Below are positions 8,585 through 19,600 of a stretch of 64,000 nt of DNA, piece after piece; positions within the stretch are counted from its first letter, which is position 1; every line of letters starts with the position of its first letter. Origin of the DNA: Methylomonas albis (GTDB lineage Bacteria > Pseudomonadota > Gammaproteobacteria > Methylococcales > Methylomonadaceae); NCBI RefSeq assembly GCF_014850955.1, contig NZ_JACXSS010000001.1:3472001-3536000 (forward strand). The letters are read 5' to 3'. Below the pieces are notes generated by a model that saw only the letters and a list, made by a program, of their open reading frames with translations, was not told where the DNA came from and did not search any database. Made by a program: the position numbers and the translations under genes.

Positions 8585-8927
8585 GATTTTAGTTAATGTA
8601 TCAGCATCCCAGGTTGTTAATGGCGGGAAAACTGCGTCAACCGCTGAAAAGCTTGGAAACAGAGTGTGAGTAAAGGAAACCCGCAAGCCATCGCGACACG
8701 GTGTTAAGTTATGTGCATCTCAGTCCGGAGCCTCTCATTGAGTTGGATCGGGACGAGTCGAAGGGGATGCATCAGGACGCCTAGCTATGAGCCACTCGCG
8801 TCAATGTTGCTGATTTTTCCCCGTAAGGAGCCCGAAAAATTTTCTTCCAAACTGACTATTCGGTACACCTCTTTCACGATTGCAACGCTAGGAATTACCT
8901 GGTTAACCCAACCCTTGATTTCTAGGT
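8585..8927 (-). other. Gap between LolA-like gene and barrel gene
   Basis: The 343 bp hold no gene I can support; overlapping frames are short and lack motifs. The barrel gene may use its own promoter here, since the upstream genes of the operon are packed with 4-base overlaps and this spacing is out of character. Confidence 0.4.
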
Positions 8928-9710
8928 TTATTGCACGTTTTTAAGGGCGCTTTCGGAAAAATCGTTATCTTTATAGCCGTTACGAAACCGGTAATTACTC
9001 CGCGCTAAAGTGGTGCTCTTGCCAGTTTGGTGGTTGACCATATCCAATTTGCTGGCCCGCCAGTAACGATCGAGGTATTGGTGGTAATCGCTAAAGGTTA
9101 AGGTTTTTAACAAAGTGTCTTTACGGTCATAAAACTCGATTTTGCGTGGTTGGTAAATAGTTTTGTCGACCCATTCAATTTGCTTGGCATAGCCGGAGTA
9201 TTCATAGGCAGGCGTGTTTTCAACCACAAAACAGTCATTACCATCTAATACTTCATCACGTAGGTATTTATATTTATATTTGTCGATCTCCCATGAAGCA
9301 ATATCTTCAAAGGCAAATTCGCTACCGACAAAAGGGCCGGATTTATTCACGGAAGAAATCCGTTTGACCCGTTTTAATTCTGGTAAAAATAGCCATTGGT
9401 CGTCAGGTTTCAGTCCATGCGAAAAAGTTAGCACCGCCGTACCATTCACATCCGCGGGTTTATGGAAAATACCTAAGTCCTTGTCGCCATCTCCAGGGAC
9501 TTCCAAGGTTTTAGTGGCAAATTCACGGGTGCTTTCTTCGCCCTGTGCATTACGCAGGGTAAATAGGGCGTCATTTGAACTATCGCCGAAACCTGAATCG
9601 CGTTTATCGGTTTCTTGGGCGATAGCCAGACCTTTTTCCTCAGGGGTTTCGGCGTGTAGCGCTGGCATTGCCAAAGCCAATAATAAGGCAAGAAAAGCTG
9701 ATTTGTTCAT
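8928..9710 (-). CDS. LolA-like outer-membrane lipoprotein-sorting family protein
   Basis: A 260-residue periplasmic protein with a signal peptide (MNKSAFLALLLALAMPALHA). The mature protein has the pattern of the outer-membrane lipoprotein-sorting family (PF17131-like): LKPDDQWLFLPELKRVKRIS, FVGSEFAFEDIASW and the closing block LDRYWRASKLDMVNHQTGKST. These proteins adopt a LolA-like open barrel and occur beside MMPL/RND transporters, where they probably ferry a lipid across the periplasm. The start overlaps the RND stop by four bases (ATGA). Confidence 0.85.
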   Translation of the reverse strand: MNKSAFLALLLALAMPALHAETPEEKGLAIAQETDKRDSGFGDSSNDALFTLRNAQGEESTREFATKTLEVPGDGDKDLGIFHKPADVNGTAVLTFSHGLKPDDQWLFLPELKRVKRISSVNKSGPFVGSEFAFEDIASWEIDKYKYKYLRDEVLDGNDCFVVENTPAYEYSGYAKQIEWVDKTIYQPRKIEFYDRKDTLLKTLTFSDYHQYLDRYWRASKLDMVNHQTGKSTTLARSNYRFRNGYKDNDFSESALKNVQ

Positions 9711-12097
9711 TTGAATTGTCCTGGTGATAGGTTACTGAGTACGGGTCTGCTAAATAAATTGTGTATGCCTCGCTTGATGTCTTCATAAATCAATAAAATC
9801 GGCGGCAATAACAAAAACTCGGCAAATAGGCCTAAGGCGAAAATGATGGCGGTCAACAGCCCCATTTCGTAATTGATTTTAAAACTGGAAAAAATGAATA
9901 ACGAAAAGCCCATAATTAACACCGCCGAAGTCACCCACAAGGCATTTCCAACAGTGGCAAAGGCATAATACAGGGCGGCTTCGGGATCCAGATTTTTGTC
10001 TTTTCGGGCATATTGGTATTTGCTGAGAAAATGTACGGTGTCATCGACCAAAATACCCAAGGTCATTGCTGCCACTACCGAAGAGGCCATACCTACTTGC
10101 CCAACCGCTAAACCCCAAACTCCAAATGCCATGCCTGCAGGTACTAGATTGGGAATCAGGCTGAGCAGACCCAAGCCCAAGGAGCGCAACACAAATATCA
10201 AAATCAGCGAGATTAAGACTATCGACATCAATTCACCGCTAATCATGCTGATGATATTACGTTGGCCAATATGCGAAAACAGCAAGGTTGAGCCAGTGCC
10301 ATCGGCTTGCCTGATTAACGGGGCGTTTGCTTTCAACCAAGCTTGGGCGCGCGCTTCCAAATCAATCACTTGCTGGCTGGATAAACTGCGCAAGGTGACT
10401 GTGATGCGGGTTGCCGATTTGCTGACATTGACCCGATCGTTCAAATCCAAACCATAAGGCAATGACATTTCAAATAACAAAAGATATTGCGCGGCCAGCT
10501 CCCTAGTTTCAGGTAAGCGATACCAGGCCGGATCATCACCGTGCATGTTTTGATGCAGGCGTTTTAGGATGTCGTTAAGGGCGTAGACATGGATGGTTTC
10601 CGGTTGCTGGCGATACCATTTCACAAAGCTTTCGACTTGATTAAAAAAGGCCGGATCGTTAATACCGCCTTGCTCGCCTTGCGCCAATGAATAATCAATG
10701 CTGTAAATACCAGTCAAATGCTCCGTGGTGTAATCGGTGTCGCGACGAAATCCGACTGATTCATCAAAATATTTGACGTATTCGTCATCGAGTTTATTCA
10801 GAGGAATGAAAGCGATTAAACTCGCGGTCAACAACAACAAAAATGCCGATAGCGAATATCGATGCTTAATAATAAACCCAGCCAAACCAGCCAATGATTT
10901 GCTGTCTGACATTTCGGCATGACCTGGTTTAGCCGGTAGCAACATCATAAAAGCGGGCAAGAAACCAATTGTCAGAAAATACGCCGCGCCCACACCCATA
11001 GCGGTTATGTTGCCTAAGTCGCGGAACGGCGGCGCATCGCTAAAATTCATCGACAAGAAACCGATGGCGGTGGTCAGGTTGGTGAAAAAAATGGCCTTAA
11101 AGTTAACCCCAAGACTTTCTTTCATCGCCGCCCGTTTATCTAAACCCTGGGTTAAACCGTTGTAATAAGTACTTAGAATATGTACCGAATCCGCCACAGC
11201 CAAGGTTAATAAAATAGTCGGCGCCGGAATACTGGACGGCGAGAAGGCGATATCAAGCCAACCGGCCAAACCGACCGCCGAGACTATTGATAACGTCATC
11301 ATCGTTAATGCCGCAAACATACCCATGAACGATTTTAAAAACCACCACAGAGCGATGGCGATAATCACCAACATAGCCGGTGTCAGGGTTTTCAGATCCA
11401 GCTCCGAGGATTCGGCAAACGCCGTATCCATCATAATCGAACCGGTCAGACGCACCTCCATATGAGGATGTGCGGTTTGCAAATCATTCGCCAACTTACG
11501 GACAAACGTGGTGGCTTCCAAGGTTTCAGCATCTTGGTTTTTACCGGGACGTTGCACGACCACATTAAAACCCATCACCTTGCCGTCGGGTGATACCAAA
11601 CGATTGACCAGTAACGGTTCTTCTAGGGTGATTTGCTTTAAGCGTTCAATGTCTACGGGATAAAGTTGAGCGGCGTTGCCAATCAAATCCTTCACAATCA
11701 AATTGTCGCCTTCCGCAGTGCTGTTCTGGAAGTTCGTAATAGAATCTACCCGCGTTGAGTACGGCGTTTGCCAAAGGCTTTTAGTCAAGTGTTCAGCAAT
11801 AGCCAGATTTTGCGCGGTAAAGACATCGCCATTTTTGGGCGTGACCACCAGCAGAATATTGTCATCGCGGGTATAGGTTTTTTGCAAAGTTTCAAAAGCA
11901 ATTAACTGCGGATTTTCATCACTGAAAAACATCCGGTAATCGCTTTTAAAATGCACGTAGCGGGTGCCATAACCCGCCGCTGCAGTTAGCGCCAGACTTA
12001 AGACAATAATCAGCCAGGGAATACGCAACAACCAGTCGAAATATTTGCGTAGCATTGATCGGTCTCTTGTTGGTTTAATGATTGCGTTCGCCTTCAT
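9707..12097 (-). CDS. RND-superfamily (MMPL-type) lipid exporter
   Basis: A 796-residue inner-membrane pump: one span near residues 24-45, a large periplasmic loop, five clustered spans (about 230-400), then the same layout again in the second half, as in HpnN/MMPL transporters. The sequences LTLAVADSVHIL and MTLGILVDDTVHFL carry the paired acidic residues expected in the proton relay. It overlaps the oxoamine synthase stop (ATGA) and the LolA-like start (ATGA). The likely substrate is the PKS/oxoamine synthase product, or another lipid; this is inference from gene order. Confidence 0.85.
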   Translation of the reverse strand: MKANAIIKPTRDRSMLRKYFDWLLRIPWLIIVLSLALTAAAGYGTRYVHFKSDYRMFFSDENPQLIAFETLQKTYTRDDNILLVVTPKNGDVFTAQNLAIAEHLTKSLWQTPYSTRVDSITNFQNSTAEGDNLIVKDLIGNAAQLYPVDIERLKQITLEEPLLVNRLVSPDGKVMGFNVVVQRPGKNQDAETLEATTFVRKLANDLQTAHPHMEVRLTGSIMMDTAFAESSELDLKTLTPAMLVIIAIALWWFLKSFMGMFAALTMMTLSIVSAVGLAGWLDIAFSPSSIPAPTILLTLAVADSVHILSTYYNGLTQGLDKRAAMKESLGVNFKAIFFTNLTTAIGFLSMNFSDAPPFRDLGNITAMGVGAAYFLTIGFLPAFMMLLPAKPGHAEMSDSKSLAGLAGFIIKHRYSLSAFLLLLTASLIAFIPLNKLDDEYVKYFDESVGFRRDTDYTTEHLTGIYSIDYSLAQGEQGGINDPAFFNQVESFVKWYRQQPETIHVYALNDILKRLHQNMHGDDPAWYRLPETRELAAQYLLLFEMSLPYGLDLNDRVNVSKSATRITVTLRSLSSQQVIDLEARAQAWLKANAPLIRQADGTGSTLLFSHIGQRNIISMISGELMSIVLISLILIFVLRSLGLGLLSLIPNLVPAGMAFGVWGLAVGQVGMASSVVAAMTLGILVDDTVHFLSKYQYARKDKNLDPEAALYYAFATVGNALWVTSAVLIMGFSLFIFSSFKINYEMGLLTAIIFALGLFAEFLLLPPILLIYEDIKRGIHNLFSRPVLSNLSPGQFK

Positions 12098-13425
12098 GCT
12101 AAAACCGCTAACTCTTTTGCCAGCGTATCAACTGTGTAGATAACTTCCGTTTCCGTAAGATTACTGGTGATAAAAAAGCGCAACCTGGATGCCGCTTCCG
12201 GTACCGCAGGATACATAATAGGGTGTACGTTAATACCCGCTTGGGCCAGTTTTTGGCCTAGCTTTAAACAGCGCATGGAATTACCGAGAATAATCGGCAC
12301 CACTGCGGTACCGGCGGAAGGCCCGGTATCCAAGCCCAGGAGTTTGGCGCGCTCTAAAAATAACGCGGCCCTGGCGCGCAGGCGTACCGCACGCTCCGGC
12401 TCACGGATCATAATATTGGCAGCTGCTAAAGCAGCGCCAGTATTGGCGGGTGAAATGCCGACACTAAATAACACCGCCCCCGGTGCGTTGTATTTAAGAT
12501 TATCGACCAAGGCTTTCGAGCCGCAGATATAACCGCCGCAGCTTGCAAACGATTTACTTAAAGTACCCATCCAAATATCCACTTCCGAGGCATCGATACC
12601 AAAATGGTCTCGAGACCCAAAACCGCGCGATCCAATTACACCCGCCGCGTGGGCTTCATCGACCATCAACAAGCACTTGTGGCGATTTTTAACCTCTATA
12701 AAACGGGGCAAATCGGGAATGTCGCCATCCATGCTATACACGCCCTCAACGATAATTAGCACCCGTTGATGTTGGCTGCGATTTTCCTCTAACAAGCTAT
12801 CCAAGGCTTGCCAATCGTTATGCGGAAAGGCCAACCTGCGAGCGCCGGACAGTTGGCAACCGGTAATCACGCTGTTATGGATCAAACTGTCATGCAGTAG
12901 CAAATCGTTGGGGCCAAACAAATGACCTATTACCGCCACATTGGTTGAGTAACCGCTAACTAATGCCACCGCATCTTCGGTGCCATGTATATGCGCGAGG
13001 GCTTGTTCCAACTCCCGGTGCAACGGAATTTCACCGGAAACAATACGACTGGCGGACACTGAAGTGCCATATTGGTCAATAGCCGCCTTAGCGCCAGCCG
13101 ATACGTCAGGATGACCGGACAGACCCAAATAGTTGTACCCCGAATAATTAATGTAATCTTTCCCATTAATACTAGTGATATGGTCGCTAACCCCTTCGTG
13201 GACGCTAAAATAAGGATTTTCGGTAGCGAGCGCCTTAAAGGTTGAGGTTTGCTCCATCAACAAACGAAAGCCTGGAAACTTATCAACCCGATAATATTCT
13301 TCGGAAATTTCACCGGTCGCCTGAGTTACTCCATCAACTTGTTCTTTTCGCGCCAATAGTTGTTTCAGCAATAAGCGTTTTTTTTCTTCAGTCATATTGA
13401 CCAAATTAGTTGCTTGATTATTCAT
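12094..13425 (-). CDS. Alpha-oxoamine synthase (PLP-dependent), PKS chain-release enzyme
   Basis: A 443-residue member of the AONS/serine palmitoyltransferase/KBL family, joining an acyl thioester to an amino acid with loss of CO2. Key sites: VDEAHA (Asp256, His259), GTLSKS with the PLP Lys291, and the GTSVSASRIVSG block (residues about 120-131). A roughly 45-residue N-terminal extension begins NLVNMTEEKKRLLLKQLLA, which looks like a PKS-type N-terminal docking helix. The PKS upstream has no thioesterase, so this enzyme most likely releases its product as an alpha-amino ketone. It starts 1 base after the stop of the docking-only gene. Confidence 0.85.
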   Translation of the reverse strand: MNNQATNLVNMTEEKKRLLLKQLLARKEQVDGVTQATGEISEEYYRVDKFPGFRLLMEQTSTFKALATENPYFSVHEGVSDHITSINGKDYINYSGYNYLGLSGHPDVSAGAKAAIDQYGTSVSASRIVSGEIPLHRELEQALAHIHGTEDAVALVSGYSTNVAVIGHLFGPNDLLLHDSLIHNSVITGCQLSGARRLAFPHNDWQALDSLLEENRSQHQRVLIIVEGVYSMDGDIPDLPRFIEVKNRHKCLLMVDEAHAAGVIGSRGFGSRDHFGIDASEVDIWMGTLSKSFASCGGYICGSKALVDNLKYNAPGAVLFSVGISPANTGAALAAANIMIREPERAVRLRARAALFLERAKLLGLDTGPSAGTAVVPIILGNSMRCLKLGQKLAQAGINVHPIMYPAVPEAASRLRFFITSNLTETEVIYTVDTLAKELAVLA

Positions 13426-13426
13426 A

Positions 13427-13651
13427 TCATTTATCCTTTTCTAGCAAAATGTTGCTAAGCAAAATATCAATTTCTTCTGTCGACAACCGATCCACTAAAC
13501 GCGTTTTCCGGCTTTCCTCAACGCTATCGGCATTGGCGGAAGAAATCGACATAATGGCCCGATCCAGCAGTAGATTCGCCAGATGGATTAAGCTTTGGCA
13601 GCGTTTTTTTTCTTCCGCTCTATTGACCAAGTCGCCGGGCTGTTCGGACAT
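13427..13651 (-). CDS. Docking-only mini-protein between PKS and oxoamine synthase
   Basis: A 74-residue protein with no catalytic domain. Residues about 1-16 (DLVNRAEEKKR) match the N-terminus of the downstream oxoamine synthase (NLVNMTEEKKR). Residues 17-74 match the last 56 residues of the upstream PKS: IHLANLLLDR against IHLANLLIER, the last ACP helix, and LVDRLSTEEIDILL against LVDRMSSDEIDILL, the C-terminal docking helix. So it is an N-terminal docking element fused to a C-terminal one. It could be the relic of a deleted PKS module or a working adaptor. ATG follows the PKS TGA by one base, with GAGGAG upstream, and its own TGA precedes the next ATG by one base. Confidence 0.8.
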   Translation of the reverse strand: MSEQPGDLVNRAEEKKRCQSLIHLANLLLDRAIMSISSANADSVEESRKTRLVDRLSTEEIDILLSNILLEKDK

Positions 13652-13652
13652 G

Positions 13653-16600
13653 TCACTTCTCCTCTTCCAACAATATTTGGTTCAGCAGAATATCGATTTC
13701 ATCTGAAGACATCCGATCGACCAATGAGGCTTCATGATCCTGCGTATCCGGGGTTGAGTTATCCGCCGCTAAAATGGTCCGCTCTATCAGCAGGTTAGCC
13801 AGATGAATCAAGTTTTGGCTACGCATTAGCTCCAGAGTGGAAATCCGCACACCGAATACTTGAGTGATCGTGGCTTGCAATTCCGCCGACATCAATGAAT
13901 CCACACCCATCTGCGATAATGACTGTTGTAGATCGATCTTAGCGACGGGTATGCGCAGTATTTTCGCGAGCTGTTCAGAGACCGCATGACTCATTGCCTC
14001 CACCCTTTCTGCTTCAGGCAATTCGCTGATCGCTTGACATAGCTCGGTCAGCGCATTACTCTGCGCAGCGCCGGCTGTCATCAGTTTTGAAAAGCGCGGG
14101 GAATTACCGCCAGTGGGTTCAAACTCTTGCCAGCGAGGCCAAACACAGTTCATCAAACCATATTGCGGTTGGTCAATTTCGCGTAAACAAGCCCAGGCTT
14201 CTAGGGCTTGTTCCACGGTGATAGCGTACATACCCATCAATTCCAAATGCTTGGCAACTTCGACGCTTTCCACTGCCATACCCGTGGCAATCGCGCCCCA
14301 GTTAATCGAAGTAGCAGGTAATCCTGAGGCTATACGATGGCTGGCCAACGCATCCAGGAAGGTATTGGCCGCTACATAATTGGCTTGGCGGGCATTGCCG
14401 ATCAAAGCGGAAACCGAAGAGAACAACATAAAAAACTCTAACGGATGGTCTTGAGTGAGTTTGTGCAAATGCCAAGCGCCCAAGGCTTTCGCTTTCATTA
14501 CCCTCGCCAAGCGCTCCGGATCTAACTCAGACATCGGCGCATCGTCCAATACCGCAGCCGCATGTAGCACACCTCTCAACGGCGGCAATTGCTTGGCGAT
14601 TTGCGCCAGAATGCCAGCTACCTGCATTTCGTCCGCTATGTCGGCGGCCACTGCCTGTACTGTTACACCTTGCCGCTCCAGAGACTGCACGGCGGCTTTG
14701 GCATTCTCATCCGCCGCGCCACGGCGACCGACTAACACTAAATGCTTAGCGCCCCTTTTAGCCAGCCAATGCGCCGCTTCCAAGCCAAAACCGCCGAAAC
14801 CGCCGGTAATCAGATAGGCTGCTTCCGCATCAAACAGCGGGGCGGCGTTGTTGTCAAACACTGCAATGTCTTTTTTATCAGCTAAGGATAAAATCGGCGT
14901 TTTGACTTTTGGCTCTGCATTGTTTGCGGTTAACCAAGCTAAACCTTCTAACGGCGATAGTATCTGTGCCGACGAAAGCGGTTTTTGATGGAATTCCAAT
15001 AACTGTGCCACTTCCGCCAACAATTTCCCGAATAACTGAGGTGCGTTAAATGCCAGTTTCAAGGCGTTGATGTCGGAACAACGGCTAAATTTGGCGGGCG
15101 CAGACTGATTGCTAGCCTTATCCGCTAATATCAGTTCATGGGCGTCAAGACCAAGCAAGCTATCGATAGCTGTTTGCTTATCCGCATTAGCGCCATGCAC
15201 CCTAGCTCGAACATTCAAGACCCTATCGTTATCTGTTAATAAGGCTGAGATATCAGGCTGCTTGGTACTAATAACTGGTTCGCCATCCAATAATTGCAGA
15301 CCTTCAGCATTGCTATAAAAATGGGGACGCGCCGCCAACCAGCGGGCAATCGTATGAGCCGCTATCGCACTCGCGCCCAATTCCGCATCAATTAACACCG
15401 CTTCACCGGGGGCGACTCGAGCAATAGTGTGCAAAGCGTAATAGGCTGGGATTAAAGTAGTCGTTAAAGCGGTGACTTCGGCATCTGTTAGGGTATGAAA
15501 ATGGCTAACCGAAAAGACTCGTTCAATCGGGCAGACTACGTGGGATGCCGGTTTGCCTTTGGCAGCGACAACCACTTTATCCCCTACATACCACTGACTA
15601 ACGCCCTCTGCCACTGCGGATATCGTACCCGTGGCAAAATAGCCTTCAGGGATGTCGTCATTATCATCACTGGGGTTTAAAGTAACGCCGGTTAAGTTAA
15701 TGTAATCCAAGGCGACCACCACTTCACCAACTTTCGCTAGCGGCAGCGCTATGACATGGTATTCGGCTTGGCTTTGCCCTTTTATTTGGAATGCGGCGAC
15801 ATCCTCGCCATTTAAGTGCTGTCTTTCGACTACCGCCGGTTCAATCGCTAACCGCTCTAAACGGTGTACATAGCGCTCAGCGCCTCGTAAGGCCACATCG
15901 TCTTCGTTATCGTCAGCAAGCAATTCTTGAGCTAATACGTTAACGTTGGGCTTGGTGTTAATGGCGGCTAAATCCACCAACGTGCTACGGAGCGCGGGGT
16001 ATTCGTTGAAAGCTACGCGTGCCAGCCCAATCAACGGCGTTTGCGCCATGTTGTCAAGAACATCCATCTTTGATAACACTTGCGCGCCTTCGGTGACCAT
16101 GTAAAAACGCGGCGCTTTATCGTCGAACACACTGGCTAATAGCTGGATAACTTGCAACGCTGCACTGGCTTGGTCAATGCCGATTGGGTCATCATGAACA
16201 CGGTGTTCCAAACCCCATAGATAAGCCACACCAACGCAATTTCCCACTTTGGCTTTTTGCATGACCGCACGCAGATGGTTAAGCTCATTTTCGCTCAACG
16301 CTTTTACGTTTCGTGGCTCTTGCGGATAGGCGTCAGAAATCGGCACCCGAATAACCTGATTGCCAGGATTGGCTTCCAGCTCCCGACACAGCGCATCGCC
16401 AACGCCAAGCGTATCGCTAAACACCAGCCAGTTACCTGTTTTAGCGGCGTTGCTGGACAACGCCTGTGGCACCCACTGCCAGGCATAAGTCCATTGTTTA
16501 AGTTGTTCGATAGGATCTTCTTTTTGCGAACTTAGCGCACGGCAGCGCAAGCCTTCAACGCTAACCAACAGATTACCCGCATCGTCAAATAAACTTAGAT

Positions 16601-19600
16601 TGCCGACTATAGCTTGATCGTTGACGCTGGTGAGCTTGCCATGACACCAAAAAGCCGCGTCGGGTTTGCCATGATAAGTGATGCGTTTGATCGCTACCGG
16701 CATGTAGAACTTGTCGCTATCTTCGAGCGCAACGATCAATGACTGGAAACAACCGTCCAACAAACTCGGGTGCAGACAGTAATCGGTATTATCGGCGAGT
16801 AAGGCAGGGTTTAATTCGATGCGCGCCAGCACTTCGCCTTGGCAACGTTGCAGTAGCCTAACGCTGCGAAAATATGGGCCATAAGACAAACCGCGCTTGG
16901 CTAAATCGCTGTAGAGTTTGTCGATATTGACGGTTTCACCACAACGGCCGGCTATAGCGTCGCGGTTTATAGGCTGAACACTTGTTTCATCAGCTGCCAT
17001 AATCTTACCGGACGCATGCAACCGCCAATTCAACTGATCGTCAAAATCGCGACTAAAAAAACTATACTCGCCGTTGTCTTGGTCCAAACCAACATGGATA
17101 ACTTGCTCGTTGCCGCTTTCATCCAATACTAAAGCTTGATGGAAATTCAGCTGTTCCAATATGCATTTCGCGCTTCCGGTGAATTGCTGGAAGGCTGCCA
17201 AACCGGCTTCCACGTATGCAGCGCCCGGCATCACCAGCAAACCATCAACCTGATGATCGCTTAAATATGGCAACAATTGGCGATTAACTGCGCTTTGCCA
17301 AGTCGGTCTAGGATCGGGCAAACGACGATCTAATAAAGGATGAATAGGCTCGCCTACCCTATCTGCTTTGGATTCCGGGTTTTCGCTCCAATAGGTTTCC
17401 CGTTGCCAAGGGTATGTCGGCAGTTTGATATAGCGGGCATCGGCGGAATAAAGCTGGCGCCAATCGATTTTACAACCAGCCACATACAATTCTGCCAAAG
17501 CCAAATTTAAGGTTAGGCGTTCCGCTTTACCCCGGCGCAATGAGGCAAAACTTTGTGGTTGGATAGCTTGCTGGCGACAGCATTCTTTAATGGAGGTGGA
17601 CAGCACCGGATGCGGCCCCACTTCCAGAAAAATCCGATGCCCATCGCGTAATAAACTCGCCATGGCGTTGGCAAAATAAACGGGTTCGCGGATGTTGTCG
17701 CACCAGTATTCGGCATCGTATAGCACCTCGGTGACTAAGTCGCCGGTAATGGTCGAATACAAAGGAATTTTCGGCAGCTGCGGTTTTAATCCAGCCAATA
17801 CGCTTCTGACTTCAGGCTTGAGCGGTTCCATAAAAGGACTGTGATAAGCCACTTCAACCTGCAAGAAGCGGTTGAATTCGCCTGTTTCGGTCAAATACGC
17901 GGCAATGGCTTCCAAACTGTGCGCTTCACCCGCTAAAGTCAGCGATGACGGGCTATTAATCGCCGCTATTGAAACGTCACCATTGGTCAGCTCTAATAAA
18001 CCAACGCATTGCTCCTGGCTCAGGCCTACCGCCAACATCTTGCCCAAACCGGCGGCTTTTTTCTGGATGCGGCTGCGTTGGTAACTGACCAGCACAGCCT
18101 CTTCCAGGCTTAACACCCCGGCGGCATATGCGGCGCTGACCTCACCGACGCTATGCCCGACAATTGCAGCCGGTTCAATGCCGAGCGACCTCCACAATGC
18201 GGTCAAACCCACTTGAATCAGAAAATTGGCCGGCTGTGCGATGGTCGTATCGGTTATATTGGAATTTTGTTCATCCTTGAGCATTTCCGCCAATATCGAC
18301 CAGCCCGCTAAGCGTTGGAAAATCGCATCACATTCCGCCACTGCCGTCCGGTAGACCGTTTCATTGTGGTATAGCTCCCGCCCCATCGCCCACCACTGCG
18401 GCCCCATGCCGGTGTAAACAAAGACCGGTTTTTGGTCAGACTCGGCGGCTAATTTACCTGACGCTAACCATTCTCCTGTGCCTTGTTCGGCAAAAGATTG
18501 CAACTGGCCGCGAATTTCCGTCCAGGACGCACCGGCAATGGCCAGTCGGTAGTTATGATGACCTCGGCGGCATGCCGCTGAATAACCCAAATCCGACAAA
18601 TGAGCGGACTGAACTTCACCGAAACGATCTAACCAGGCTTTCGCCAAATCCGTTAAAGCCTCTTCACTCCGCGCCGACAAAGGCAGGCAATAGACTTTGC
18701 CGGATTCATCGGCAGCATGATCGGTTAATTTTGCTTGCGGCGCATTTTGTAAAATAGCGTGGGCATTGGTCCCGCCATACCCGAATGAGTTTACGCCTGC
18801 GCAGACTTTAGCTACATTCGTTGGAAAAGCTTCCAATTGCCGCGGCAGTTTTAAGCCTAATTCTGCAAAGGGGATATTGGGGTTAGGCGTATTTAAATTG
18901 GCTTGTGGCGGCACTTGCCCGTGCGATAAGCACAAGGCTGTTTTAATAACTCCCGCTACGCCCGCTGCCGCTTCAAGATGACCAATAGTGGCTTTCACCG
19001 AACCGACCAAGCAGGTGTGTTGTTCGTCTCGTCGCCCTAAAGCGGCGCCCAAGGCATTGGCTTCTAAGGGGTCGCCGACCGGCGTACCTGTGCCGTGGGC
19101 TTCAAAATAGTGAATGTCGTTGGTATCGATGGCGTATTGCTCGCAAACTTGTCGAATCAACGTGGTTTGCGATTCCGGGTTGGGTACTGTAATTCCGTTA
19201 GTTCTGCCGTCTTGGTTAGCCCCCGTGCCGCGCACCAAAGCATAAATGGAATCACCATCACGCAAGGCTTCTGATAAGCGCTTTAACACCACCACTCCCG
19301 CCCCCTCGCCTCGACCATAGCCATTGGCGCTGGCATCAAAACTCTTGCTGCGCGCATCTGGCGCTAAAAAGCCGCCTTTGCACATCGCGATCGGGTATTC
19401 GGGGCGCGTCATCACGTTAACGCCGCCCGCCATCGCCAAATCACACTCGCCACGCCAAATGGCTTGGCAAGCCAGGTGCAAAGCCACTAAAGAAGACGAA
19501 CAAGCGGTATCCAAGCTCATACTGGGGCCACGCAAGTCCAACACGTAAGAAATCCGGTTAGACAAAATAGTCATGGTGGAACCAATCGCGGTATGAGTGC

